From the NCBI RefSeq assembly GCF_048270265.1, contig NZ_JBLWTD010000026.1, positions 1 to 39,432 of the forward strand: a stretch of DNA of 39,432 bases. Reading direction: 5' to 3'. A model generated the notes under the pieces. The model was given only the letters and a program-made list of their open reading frames with translations. It searched no databases and had not been told where the DNA came from. Positions 7,959 through 15,634 of the stretch are shown piece after piece (within the stretch, counting starts at the first letter, position 1; each line of letters opens with the position of its first letter). The translations under genes and the position numbers were made by a program. The DNA comes from Maricaulis sp048270265 (GTDB lineage: Bacteria; Pseudomonadota; Alphaproteobacteria; Caulobacterales; Maricaulaceae).

Positions 7959-8220
7959 TGTTCAGGGCGCATCCGCGTTCGGAAATATAAGTCTTTATAC
8001 CCGGAGGTCGGCAACGGCCTCGCGGAGGGCCTTGGCCCTCTACCACTTCCCTCCCACAGGGCGACCGGGCACCACGCCACGCGCCTCCCGGGAAGAGCGA
8101 AGCAGACACGACCAAAGACGGGTCGTGTCTGTGTATGACGGTGAAGCTTGTCGTGATCCGTCTTCGAGTTGGCAAAGACCCTTTAGCAATCTGGCTAAAG
8201 GCAACTCGAAGGAGGTCAAC
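7959..8220 (+). ncRNA. Structured leader, candidate retron msr-msd RNA
   Basis: About 260 transcribed bases with no supported gene between the promoter and the 56-aa ORF. Visible hairpins: TATAA/TTATA 7986-7999; GAGGTCG/CGGCCTC with a GCAA tetraloop 8004-8021; GAGGGCC/GGCCCTC 8025-8040; CTTCCC/GGGAAG 8046-8095 enclosing a larger loop; an 11-bp perfect stem 8103-8113/8121-8131; and an 18-bp stem with an 8-base bulge, 8162-8171 plus 8180-8187 against 8194-8211. The last stem runs into the AAGGAGG ribosome site at 8209-8215. Retrons encode an msr-msd RNA upstream of the RT, so this is the natural candidate. I could not identify the long-range a1/a2 pairing or a priming guanosine, so boundaries and identity stay open; a regulatory leader is the alternative. 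Confidence 0.45.
8209..8215 (+). promoter_or_regulatory. Strong Shine-Dalgarno for the 56-aa ORF
   Basis: AAGGAGG lies five bases before ATG 8221. It decides the start of the small ORF against a longer open frame from 8032. Its first bases are paired in the hairpin 8162-8211, so access could be structure-dependent. Confidence 0.8.
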
Positions 8221-8391
8221 ATGGTTGATCTGGAAACTGAACGACGACGGCAGCGACTGACGCGGAACAAGCGAGTTTGGCCAAAATGGCTACGCTCGGG
8301 ACGTATGATCCGCTGGGCCTTCACGTGGGGGCCGTTCGTTTACCGCCTCTGGCGGATTGTTCGGGACCTTTTTGGTAACGGAGACGGATAA
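8221..8391 (+). CDS. Small basic, Trp-rich ORF in the retron-like cassette
   Basis: A 56-residue product. Residues 6-27 are strongly basic (ERRRQRLTRNKRVWPKWLRSGR). Residues about 30-50 form an aromatic amphipathic or membrane-active segment (WAFTWGPFVYRLWRIVRDLF). The ATG has a near-perfect AAGGAGG five bases upstream, strong evidence of translation. No family is recognised. It lies between the structured leader and the XRE gene, so it is probably a cassette component, for example a small effector or RNA-binding accessory. That role is inference from position and composition. A longer frame opens at 8032 but overlaps the leader hairpins. Confidence 0.6.
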   Translation: MVDLETERRRQRLTRNKRVWPKWLRSGRMIRWAFTWGPFVYRLWRIVRDLFGNGDG

Positions 8392-8431
8392 GTCGCTAAC
8401 CTGACTACACCCTATCTATTTGGAGGCGATC

Positions 8432-8749
8432 ATGATTTCTGAAGCACTACGACTCCTCAGGGTTTTCCATGACCTGAAGCAGAAAGAGCTGGCGGAAAAG
8501 CTTGGTGTATCGAATTCCTACGTCTCGGAAATCGAGAATGGTAATCGGACGCCTTCCCTTGATGTTATTGAGCGCTACGCGGAAACGTTCCGAATCCCTG
8601 TGTCATCGATCATGTTCTTTGCTGAGAATATCGGAGCGACGCAGCCGAGTGGCAGAAGTGCATCAATCGGACGGACGGCAATCGCATCGAAGATTTTGGA
8701 CTTTCTGCGGTTGATCGAAGCGAAGACGGATGTGACAGATGCTGCCTGA
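8432..8749 (+). CDS. XRE-family helix-turn-helix regulator
   Basis: A 105-residue protein with an N-terminal Cro/C1-type HTH (residues about 5-60): LRVFHDLKQKELAEKLGVSNSYVSEIENGNRTPSLDVIERYAETFRIPVSSIMFF in outline, with the typical Q-x-x-L-A recognition-helix spacing and the S-x-I-E-x-G-x-R-x-P turn. The C-terminal 45 residues are a less conserved tail. ATG 8432 is preceded by GGAGG five bases upstream; an in-frame TTG at 8420 is less likely. The stop codon overlaps the start of the reverse transcriptase by 11 bases, so the two are translationally coupled. Likely role is autoregulation of the cassette; XRE genes are frequent retron companions. Confidence 0.9.
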   Translation: MISEALRLLRVFHDLKQKELAEKLGVSNSYVSEIENGNRTPSLDVIERYAETFRIPVSSIMFFAENIGATQPSGRSASIGRTAIASKILDFLRLIEAKTDVTDAA

Positions 8750-9635
8750 GAACAGTAATTATCCCATCCACCAGTCGTGCCTGTATAAGCTCCGAAACCG
8801 CGCCAAGCTCGCGAGGTTGCTGCCTGCGTCCCTGAAAGGGCTGGAATCTCTCGCGGACTCCAACGGGCGGTATGCATGTTGGAACGAACCAAAGAAAAAC
8901 GGTGGATCGCGCCGCATTGAAGCGCCGCATGACAATTTGAAGGCCGTTCAGAAACGCATCACGAATCTTCTACAACGAATTGAACCGCCCGATTTTCTCA
9001 TGGCTCCTGTGAAGGGGCGATCCTACGTAGACAATGCTGCAGCCCATATCGGAGCGCGCGCCTTTCATTTGCTGGATATCGAGGAGTTTTTTCCTTCTTG
9101 CACAAGCAAACGCGTCTACTGGTTTTTCCGCGTACGCATGCTGTGTTCGCCCGACGTGGCCGCCCTCCTAACGAAGTTGGTCACTTATAATGGCCACCTA
9201 CCTCAAGGCAGCCCATGTAGTCCAATTTTGGCATACTTCACGTATGAGGATATGTGGGGCGAGATCAGAGAAATCGTTACGGCTTCCAGCTGCACTCTCA
9301 GCGTCTATGCCGATGACATCACCATTTCCGGTGACGTTGTCTATGAGAAGGACATCTGGGCAGTGAAGTCTTGCCTGTTCCGTTTCGGATTCCGCCACAG
9401 CCCACACAAGGAGCGTGGCCTGGTCAACAGGGCTGCGGATGTAACGGGTGTCATTGTGAAGGGGGCGAGTCTACTACTTCCCAACCGTCAGCATCAAAAG
9501 CTGGATCATTTAAGCAGAGCTTTACGGAGATCGCGCTCCAAGCCTGAGCGCGAAGGGCTGAAAAGACAGCTCCGGGGTCGCGTAGCCCAAGCCAGCCAAA
9601 TTACTGGGCACCTCGCCCGGATGAGTGAGACGTAA
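8739..9635 (+). CDS. Retron-type reverse transcriptase
   Basis: A 298-residue RNA-directed DNA polymerase. RT motifs in order: KKNGGSRRIEAP near residue 50, LDIEEFFPS near 110 (first catalytic Asp), LPQGSPCSP near 154, and YADDITIS near 190 (catalytic Asp pair). Two retron-specific signatures are present: NAxxH (NAAAH, about 99-103) and VTG (VTGVIV, about 234). It has no maturase, endonuclease or integrase domain, against a group II intron or retrotransposon. In known retrons the RT makes multicopy single-stranded DNA from an adjacent RNA and the complex guards a toxic effector that acts on phage infection. Here the structured leader precedes it and a trypsin-like protease follows. The start overlaps the XRE gene. 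Confidence 0.93.
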   Translation: MLPENSNYPIHQSCLYKLRNRAKLARLLPASLKGLESLADSNGRYACWNEPKKNGGSRRIEAPHDNLKAVQKRITNLLQRIEPPDFLMAPVKGRSYVDNAAAHIGARAFHLLDIEEFFPSCTSKRVYWFFRVRMLCSPDVAALLTKLVTYNGHLPQGSPCSPILAYFTYEDMWGEIREIVTASSCTLSVYADDITISGDVVYEKDIWAVKSCLFRFGFRHSPHKERGLVNRAADVTGVIVKGASLLLPNRQHQKLDHLSRALRRSRSKPEREGLKRQLRGRVAQASQITGHLARMSET

Positions 9636-9726
9636 AACTTGTCAGAAAAATGCTCTCTATTCTGTAAAGATGTTTCCCATGGGGTAAGTATATGTGCGTA
9701 ATTTTATATAGGGTTGCCTTATAGAA

Positions 9727-10539
9727 ATGAATGACAATCTAGAGAGTATTATTGATTCATGCGTTTCCGTCTACTCGGTTGGCTTCATCCGCATCAACGA
9801 CTCTGATCCAACGCCTCTCGGGTCGGGAACTTTGGTCAGCTGCCCCACAATTCAAGGGATTTTGACTTGCGGGCATGTTCTCGCGGAATTGCCCATTGAT
9901 GGCGCATTTGGCATTGCGCAATTTGGCCGCACCGCCGATCCCGATCAACGAATACAGCTGTCAGGAAAAGACACTGCCGCGCATGCTGTCAAATTCTACG
10001 AGAAGACGTGTAGAGAGGGCCCAGATTTAGCATTTATACCGATTCCGGTTGAACAGTTTGCGGCTTTGAAAGCAAGCAGTTCCGTGGTCGACCTTGAACG
10101 TGGAAAGCGTATGGCTGTGCAGCGGCCGGAGGCGGAAACGCGGCCGCTAGAGGTCGTTGCGGGCGTCGTTGGCGAAATGACGCAACCTGCGATCGCGGAA
10201 GGAATCAAGCGTACGCTGACTATCAAAGGACTCGCTTGTCCTGGATCTATCGTGGCCGCGCCACACGTCGGGCAATGGGACCAGTTGCATTTCAAACCAC
10301 AACAGCAGCCCGATTCCTCTGTGCCTACAGACTTCAAAGGAACAAGTGGTGGGGGTATTTGGCGAGTCCGCCTTAGGGGGGATGCAGATGAAAACTTCAC
10401 TGTAGCTGACAGTTGGTTGGCTGGTGTGGCCTATTGGCAGGACGAAATTGAGTCTTCCCTAGGGATCATTGGTCATGGGCCAATTAGCGTTTACGGGCAC
10501 CTTCTGGCAGCGCTCTATCGTCGTTGGCCCCCAAAGTAG
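9727..10539 (+). CDS. Trypsin-like serine protease, likely retron effector
   Basis: A 270-residue chymotrypsin-fold protease without signal peptide, so cytoplasmic. The triad is visible: His50 in LTCGHVLAEL, Asp100 in GPDLAFIPI and Ser207 in FKGTSGGGIWRV. The last motif is the G-x-S-G-G oxyanion turn. It starts 92 bases after the RT stop with no strong ribosome site; the gap is AT-rich and may hold its own promoter. Its codon use resembles the RT rather than the core genes. Retron RTs associated with or fused to trypsin-like domains are known as I recall; a protease as separate gene is read here as the toxic effector. A stress-response protease unrelated to the RT is possible but position argues otherwise. 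Confidence 0.82.
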   Translation: MNDNLESIIDSCVSVYSVGFIRINDSDPTPLGSGTLVSCPTIQGILTCGHVLAELPIDGAFGIAQFGRTADPDQRIQLSGKDTAAHAVKFYEKTCREGPDLAFIPIPVEQFAALKASSSVVDLERGKRMAVQRPEAETRPLEVVAGVVGEMTQPAIAEGIKRTLTIKGLACPGSIVAAPHVGQWDQLHFKPQQQPDSSVPTDFKGTSGGGIWRVRLRGDADENFTVADSWLAGVAYWQDEIESSLGIIGHGPISVYGHLLAALYRRWPPK

Positions 10540-10741
10540 CGTCGGCAACCGCGGGGATGCAGCCTGGCGATCATTGGAAATGGGGGACCAAGCGGGACCC
10601 GCGTCGGCGAGGGTGCCCTGCCGGGGTCACCGGCACGAAGCAAATCGGTCACAACATCCGATCAACATTGGCTCCACCCGTCTCTGTTATTTGGTGTTCA
10701 GTTGTGGAATTGGTTGTTGTCCTCGAATAACCATCCCCCAC

Positions 10742-10772
10742 AAAAAAAAGCCCCAGCGCTTCCGCCAGGGCT
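10742..10772 (-). terminator. Terminator of the polyamine pair
   Basis: Read on the minus strand, AGCCCTGGCG and CGCTGGGGCT form a 10-bp stem (two G-U pairs) with a GAAG loop, followed by a run of eight T. It lies 25 bases past the stop of the deoxyhypusine-synthase-family gene. The rest of 10540-10796 shows no gene. Confidence 0.8.
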
Positions 10773-10796
10773 CCCTTTGACCGTTGAACTAAAACC

Positions 10797-11843
10797 CTAG
10801 TCCTCAAACATATCCGCATACCGATGCCGCACCCGCTTCTCCCAATCGCGCGTATGATAAACCGACGACACCATCACCGGCGCCACGGTCGTCGCTTCGG
10901 CGAAGACCATCTGTTCCAGCGCCGTGTCGACCTTGCCCCAGGAGCAGGCTTCCTTGAGGGTTGAGGAGGAGCAGGCGCCGTCGCGGACGTCGGCGACGGT
11001 GATCTGGACGGCGTAGGCGTGCATCGGGACTTCGACGCCGAGGATCTCGGCGCAGACGACGGTGTCCTGGGCGAAATTCTTGGGCACGCCGCCGCCGACC
11101 ATGAACAGGCCCGTCTTGCCGGCCTTGATCTTGATGTCGGTCAGTTCGCGGAAATCGGCGACGCTGTCGATCGAGAGATAGGGCTGTTTCGCCTTCATCT
11201 TCTCGACCTGGTGCTTGACCAGGCCAAAGCCGGCCGAGCAGTCGGAGAAGGCGGGGCAGAAGATCGGCACGCCGTGCTCATAGCAATCCTGGACCAGCGA
11301 GCCGGGCTTCTTGGCATTGCCCTCGGCGAGCCATTTGCCCATCGCCTTGATATAGGAGCGCGAGGAGCGCGGGCCGGGCTCGAGCAGATTGGCGATCTCG
11401 AGCGTGGCGGCGTCGCAGGCCTGCAGCTCTTCCTCGTCGATATAGGTGTCGTAGATCCGGTCGATATAGAGATCGCGCAGGATGCGGTCGTCGGGGATTT
11501 CCTTCGCCTGGTAATGCTTGAAGCCCAGGGCTTCGAAGAAATCCATGTCGACGATGGCGGCGCCGGTCGAGACGATGGCGTCGACCATGTTGTGACGCAC
11601 CATGTCGCGCCAGACATCCATGCAGCCGCCGGCCGAGGTCGATCCGGCCAGGGTCAGGATGACCGAGCAGTCCGGATCGGCCACAGCGGCCTGCAGGATG
11701 CGCGAGGCGCGCGCGGCATCGCGCGAGGTGAAGGACATCTTCTCCCAGGCGTCGATCAGGGGACGACCATCAAAAGCCGTAATGTCGATATGCTCGACAG
11801 GGGAGGAAAGGAGTTCCGCTTTACGGTTCGAATGATCGGTCAT
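10797..11843 (-). CDS. Deoxyhypusine synthase family protein
   Basis: A 348-residue NAD-binding enzyme of the deoxyhypusine synthase fold. Recognisable blocks are LTLAGSTSAGGCMDVWRDMVRH near residue 65, VSTGAAIVDMDFFEALG, CPAFSDCSAGFGL near 200 and GGGVPKNFAQDTV near 255, which carries the Lys equivalent to the imine-forming lysine of eukaryotic DHS. Bacteria lack hypusinated eIF5A, so bacterial members are thought to transfer an aminobutyl group to small amines, for example to make homospermidine. The ATGA overlap with the upstream decarboxylase (11840-11843) ties the two in one polyamine operon that would supply its diamine. Confidence 0.88.
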   Translation of the reverse strand: MTDHSNRKAELLSSPVEHIDITAFDGRPLIDAWEKMSFTSRDAARASRILQAAVADPDCSVILTLAGSTSAGGCMDVWRDMVRHNMVDAIVSTGAAIVDMDFFEALGFKHYQAKEIPDDRILRDLYIDRIYDTYIDEEELQACDAATLEIANLLEPGPRSSRSYIKAMGKWLAEGNAKKPGSLVQDCYEHGVPIFCPAFSDCSAGFGLVKHQVEKMKAKQPYLSIDSVADFRELTDIKIKAGKTGLFMVGGGVPKNFAQDTVVCAEILGVEVPMHAYAVQITVADVRDGACSSSTLKEACSWGKVDTALEQMVFAEATTVAPVMVSSVYHTRDWEKRVRHRYADMFED

Positions 11844-13078
11844 GCACGTCTCCGCAATTTCGGACGGCGGCGGCGGGCGCGGGCCAGATTGATGACCGTC
11901 GAGTCCTCGCCGGTCGCCCGGTCTGGTTGTTGATCGAACATGGAGGGCCAGGGGGCATCGCCCACCATCGCCAGCTCTGTGCTCCCGAAGCCGTTGAAGT
12001 TGGACGCAATCGCCGTCCCGTAGGCTCCGAGCATGCCGATCTCGATAATATCACCCTCGGCGGTGTCCGCCGGGAGCTCGAAAGGTCCTTGCATGGCATC
12101 AAGGGAATCGCAAGTCGGACCGAAGAAGCGGAACATCGCCGTCTCGGCCGTGGACTCGCCGCTGGCGCGGTGATGGCGCACCGGGAAGGGCCATTTGGAA
12201 TGCGCCGCATCGAACAGGCGGCCATAGGCGCCGTCATTGAGATAGAGCGCATCGCCCTTGACCAGCTCGACCCGGACCAGCACCGATTCCGCTTCCGAGA
12301 CGAGGGCCCGGCCGGGCTCACACCACAGATCGGCATTTTCCAGCACCATCATCTCTTCGAAGGCATCTTCGATGGCGCGGACATATTCCATCAGCGGCGG
12401 CGGGGTCAGGCCGGGATAGATCGACGGGAAGCCGCCACCGACATCGACGATGTCGACGGTGACGCCCGCCTGGGCAATCAGGCGCGAGGCCTCCATCATC
12501 GCCGAGCGATAGGCGGACGGCAGCATGCACTGGCTGCCGACATGGAAGCTCACACCCAGCTCATTGGCATGGGCGCGGCAGCTGCGGATCAGCTCGGCGG
12601 CATCAAAGGCGGGCACGCCGAACTTGCCGGCGAGCGAGAAGACAGCCCCCTCATTGGACACCGCCAGGCGTACGATCAGGGTGAGATCGTCTGCGTGATT
12701 GGTTTCCTCGAGGATCTTGTTCAGTTCCGCCTCGGTATCGAGCGCAAAGATGCGCACGCCGAATTCGTAATAGGCGCGGCGAATCGACTCGCGGCTCTTG
12801 ACCGGATGCAGAAAGGCCTTCTTCGCGTCCGGGCAGCGCTCCGAAATCAGCGCGATCTCGGGGATCGACGCCACATCGAAGAAACGCGTCCCGGCCGCAT
12901 ACAGGCCGTCGATGATCCATGGGCTGGGATTTGCCTTGACGGCATAGAGCACTTCGCCCGGAAAATTTTCCTGAAACCAGCGGCTAGCTCGGGCCAGACG
13001 ATCCGGACGTGCACAGACGACCGGCTTTTCTAGGTGCCGTAAGCGGACCAGGTCCAGGGGAGTATGGTACGTGTGCAA
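11840..13078 (-). CDS. Ornithine/lysine decarboxylase, PLP fold type III
   Basis: A 412-residue alanine-racemase-fold decarboxylase. PLP lysine is in YAVKANP (about residue 49), HVGSQC lies near 180, the glycine-rich phosphate loop GGGFPSIYPG near 217, EPGRALV near 258, the catalytic Cys is in FGPTCDSLD near 325, and GAYGTAIASNFNGF near 357 closes the site. This pattern fits ornithine decarboxylases of alphaproteobacteria; lysine may also be used. The start is a TTG at 13078 with AGGGGG about nine bases upstream; no better in-frame start is seen. A basic tail (ARARRRRPKLRRRA) ends the protein. It gives the diamine used by the coupled downstream enzyme. Confidence 0.9.
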   Translation of the reverse strand: MHTYHTPLDLVRLRHLEKPVVCARPDRLARASRWFQENFPGEVLYAVKANPSPWIIDGLYAAGTRFFDVASIPEIALISERCPDAKKAFLHPVKSRESIRRAYYEFGVRIFALDTEAELNKILEETNHADDLTLIVRLAVSNEGAVFSLAGKFGVPAFDAAELIRSCRAHANELGVSFHVGSQCMLPSAYRSAMMEASRLIAQAGVTVDIVDVGGGFPSIYPGLTPPPLMEYVRAIEDAFEEMMVLENADLWCEPGRALVSEAESVLVRVELVKGDALYLNDGAYGRLFDAAHSKWPFPVRHHRASGESTAETAMFRFFGPTCDSLDAMQGPFELPADTAEGDIIEIGMLGAYGTAIASNFNGFGSTELAMVGDAPWPSMFDQQPDRATGEDSTVINLARARRRRPKLRRRA

Positions 13079-13702
13079 TTCACGTGACCCCCTGTTAGTT
13101 GTTTACCCAATCCGGCATCGTCACCTCCGCCGGGAAAAACGCGAGTAGGGCCTATTGCGGATCGTGTAAAGAAAAAAATATCATCGGCCACTGCAGGAGG
13201 CTTGCCGGGGCAGGGCTGGTGCAGGGGCGCGGCGCCTCCGCCGGGCGCTGATTTTTCGCGCAGACAGGCCTGCACGGGCTGCCGGGAAAATTCTCTCGGG
13301 CAGGACGCGGAAATGATGTGTGTTCCGGTTGCCCGGGGATGGGCGGGTGCGCGCCGGGAGGGATGTGTATCAGAGATCCCGGCCCCGCATCGAAGATGAA
13401 CAGGATTATGTGAAACGGGAATGACTGTCTGCCAGCCTGCCATTGCCCCGGCGGAGGCTGTGCAGCCGCATGGGGACAGGCGATTCGCGGATGGCAGGGT
13501 GATGACAGACTGTCACCGGCTGCCACGCACTGTCACGCGCAGAGCCAGGCCGGAAGCGGGAAGTCTTGACGGGCCAACGATGTCAAAGAGCGGGGTTGGC
13601 CCGATTATAGCGCAGGTCGGGCGGGGGCGGATTGCCGGAGGGGCAAAACGAGGCTCAAGTCTCTCCGGGGCAGACTCTGGCTTTTCGGCTCCCCCGCGAA
13701 GA

Positions 13703-13729
13703 GGGACGTGTACCTCTGGTACGCGTCCC
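13703..13729. repeat. GGGAC-type hairpin unit 1
   Basis: 12-bp arms GGGACGTGTACC and GGTACGCGTCCC around TCT, one G-U pair. Its exact reverse complement is at 14165-14191. Confidence 0.8.
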
Positions 13730-13865
13730 GGGGAGGACTCAATTCGGGGCGCAATTCCAGGCGAAAGAGCCAGGCAGTGACCGAAACCGGGCTTTCTGTG
13801 GGACAGGCTGAAGACGCCCCTGTCCGCAAGGTGAGTTTTCCATCCGGCCGTCGCTGGGCCAGGCC

Positions 13866-14000
13866 CCGCCCTGAAAACCATGCCGGGATCCGGCCAGACT
13901 GGACTTGTCTCGTCAAGGGCGCGAAGCGCCGCTGCGCGGTCAGGACCCTTGACGAGACAAGTCCAGTCTGGCGCCCTGCTTGGCAAGGGTTTCAGGGATG
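13866..14000. repeat. Variable-stem palindromic element, copy B
   Basis: Perfect 27-bp inverted repeat 13893-13919 with 13946-13972 and a 26-base loop. Arm begins GCC and ends GTCAAGGG as in copy A, but the 16 bases between are unrelated in sequence. Outer arms CCCTGAAAACCATGCC and GGCAAGGGTTTCAGGG pair imperfectly outside it. Confidence 0.85.
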
Positions 14001-14116
14001 GCTCTGCCCGGCGCGGGCCGGGGCGGGATTGGGAATTCAAGCGATCTTATGGATGCTTGGTTTGAGGAAATGGGTGCCTGTCACCATTAATTCCCGAGGC
14101 GCGCAATCGCGGCTGA

Positions 14117-14143
14117 GGGACTGGCACCTGTGGTGCCTGTCCC
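14117..14143. repeat. GGGAC-type hairpin unit 2
   Basis: Arms GGGACTGGCACC and GGTGCCTGTCCC around TGT, one mismatch. Same architecture as the units at 13703 and 14165 but different paired sequence. Confidence 0.75.
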
Positions 14144-14164
14144 GGGGAAGACTCCATTTTCCAT

Positions 14165-14191
14165 GGGACGCGTACCAGAGGTACACGTCCC
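14165..14191. repeat. GGGAC-type hairpin unit 3
   Basis: The 27-base reverse complement of unit 1. The two form a long-range inverted repeat around palindrome copy B and unit 2. Confidence 0.8.
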
Positions 14192-14434
14192 TCGCTGCGC
14201 CAGCACGGCGGAGAAGGCGGCGGGGCTTCGTGAGAAGGGCGGGGAGATTTATTTGAGCGAGGACGGGACGGTGAGGGAGGCGATTGATTAGTGGCTTTCG
14301 GTATGGCTCGATCAAACGAGCTTGCTCCATCCAGGCCCTTGTTCGGTATTTCAATAGCGCTTGCAGTTTGCGGCTAAACCGATAGAGGTGTTCGCAACTG
14401 CTACTACTGTGGGTGTGAGAAGGGGAGATCAAAA

Positions 14435-15631
14435 ATGGATGAATCTGCCGGTGACGTTGAGTTCGACGACGAGCAAGACACGCCATTAGAGGTCGCTTCC
14501 GTTGATCGATTTTCACAAGCGGTCTTGTATTCAACTGATTGGACTGTGGAGACCATCGTCTCGCAGCTGACGCGCGGCAACATCGATTTGAACCCTCGGT
14601 TTCAGCGTCGCGATGCCTGGTCGCCGCGCAACAAAAGTCGCTTTATTGAATCGGCAGTTCTCGGGTTGCCCATACCTCAGATAGTGTTGGCGGAGAAACC
14701 GGGCGAGCGTGGCAAATTCGTCGTCCTAGATGGTAAGCAACGTCTTCTTACCCTGCTGCAATATACAGGCAATTCGACAGGTCCAAGAAATGAATTTGGC
14801 TTGTCGGGCCTTGAGGCACGCACCGATTTGACGCGTAAAAAGTATTCTCATTTGAACGCCCAACCTGATCTGGTTTCTGACCTAAACGCATTTTTGAATC
14901 ATACGATTCGAACCGTCGTAATTCGAAATTGGCCTGACACGGATTTTTTGCACTTAGTTTTTCGACGTTTGAATACCGGTAGTGTGAAGCTGTCGTCTCA
15001 CGAACTTAGGCAGGCAGTTGTTGCGGGACCGTTCTTGGATTATGTCGACGACCAGACCCAAGATATGCCCAGCCTTTGGGCTCTGCTAGGCAAGCGAGAA
15101 CCAGACGCGCGAATGCGGGATGTGGAGTTATTGGTTCGAGCTTTGGCATTTCAACTGTATTTGCCGGAATACGGCGGTCGGATGAAAGACTTCTTGGACT
15201 TGGTTTGCGGACGCATGAATGATGACTGGGACGCTTCGTTTCCCAGAGCACAAGCGTTGGTGTCCAAATTCCGAGATGGTTTAACTGTGCTGGTTCAAAT
15301 ATTCGGTGAGAGTGGAATCGCTAGGAAGCCTGGTTCGAACTCGTTCAACCGGGCAATTTTTGACGCCCTCATATTCTACTGTTTCTCAGACCCGGTGCGG
15401 CAGGCAATGGCAGCTCGTCCCCAAGCTGTTCGCGACGCATACCATGGCATTTGGGAGCGGGACCAATTTGCGGAGGCCGTCGAGAGCGACACCGCCGGAA
15501 TACCCAACACCGCATCCCGGATGGGCTTATGGGGAGCGCAGCTGGCGCACGCCTTGGGAATTCACATTCCAGTGCCCACTGAGAACCGGGACGGTGATCG
15601 TTCGCGCTTGGAATACCGCGGTGTTGAGTGA
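14435..15631 (+). CDS. DUF262 (ParB-like/GmrSD N-terminal) protein
   Basis: A 398-residue protein. Residues about 30-130 carry the DUF262 core: WTVETIVSQLTRGNIDLNPRFQRRDAWS, RFIESAVLGLPIPQIVLAE and the hallmark VLDGKQRLLTL (canonical DGQQR) near residue 98, the nucleotide-binding ParB/Srx-like motif. The remainder is helical, with a FRRLNTGSVKLSSHELRQAV block near 170 usual in these proteins. DUF262 is the N-terminal half of the modification-dependent GmrSD systems and is common in defence islands. There is no C-terminal HNH (DUF1524) domain, so a partner nuclease is expected; the next gene fits that. RBS AGGGGAG precedes the ATG. Codon use differs from core genes. Confidence 0.88.
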   Translation: MDESAGDVEFDDEQDTPLEVASVDRFSQAVLYSTDWTVETIVSQLTRGNIDLNPRFQRRDAWSPRNKSRFIESAVLGLPIPQIVLAEKPGERGKFVVLDGKQRLLTLLQYTGNSTGPRNEFGLSGLEARTDLTRKKYSHLNAQPDLVSDLNAFLNHTIRTVVIRNWPDTDFLHLVFRRLNTGSVKLSSHELRQAVVAGPFLDYVDDQTQDMPSLWALLGKREPDARMRDVELLVRALAFQLYLPEYGGRMKDFLDLVCGRMNDDWDASFPRAQALVSKFRDGLTVLVQIFGESGIARKPGSNSFNRAIFDALIFYCFSDPVRQAMAARPQAVRDAYHGIWERDQFAEAVESDTAGIPNTASRMGLWGAQLAHALGIHIPVPTENRDGDRSRLEYRGVE

Positions 15632-15634
15632 GTG

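Larger units (their letters stand above)
13079..14434. other. 1.36-kb repeat-dense intergenic region
   Basis: The first ~120 bases hold the decarboxylase leader. The rest carries the GGGAC...GTCCC hairpins (13703-13729, 14117-14143, 14165-14191), palindrome copy B, and a motif at 13310-13323 whose reverse complement occurs at 17173-17186. A 43-codon open frame 14163-14291 starts in a hairpin and ends GGEIYLSEDG..REAID; it may be the end of a lost gene. Other open frames here run through repeats and are not believed. Confidence 0.65.

Noticed and set aside
8032..8220. N-terminal extension of the 56-aa ORF
   Set aside because: It would translate the hairpins of the leader, whereas AAGGAGG stands directly before ATG 8221.
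8739..9635. Group II intron or diversity-generating retroelement RT
   Set aside because: No maturase or endonuclease domain, no variable-repeat target, and retron marks NAxxH and VTG are present.
13708..14256. 182-residue plus-strand open frame
   Set aside because: It crosses palindrome copy B and three hairpins; the protein reflects repeat DNA.
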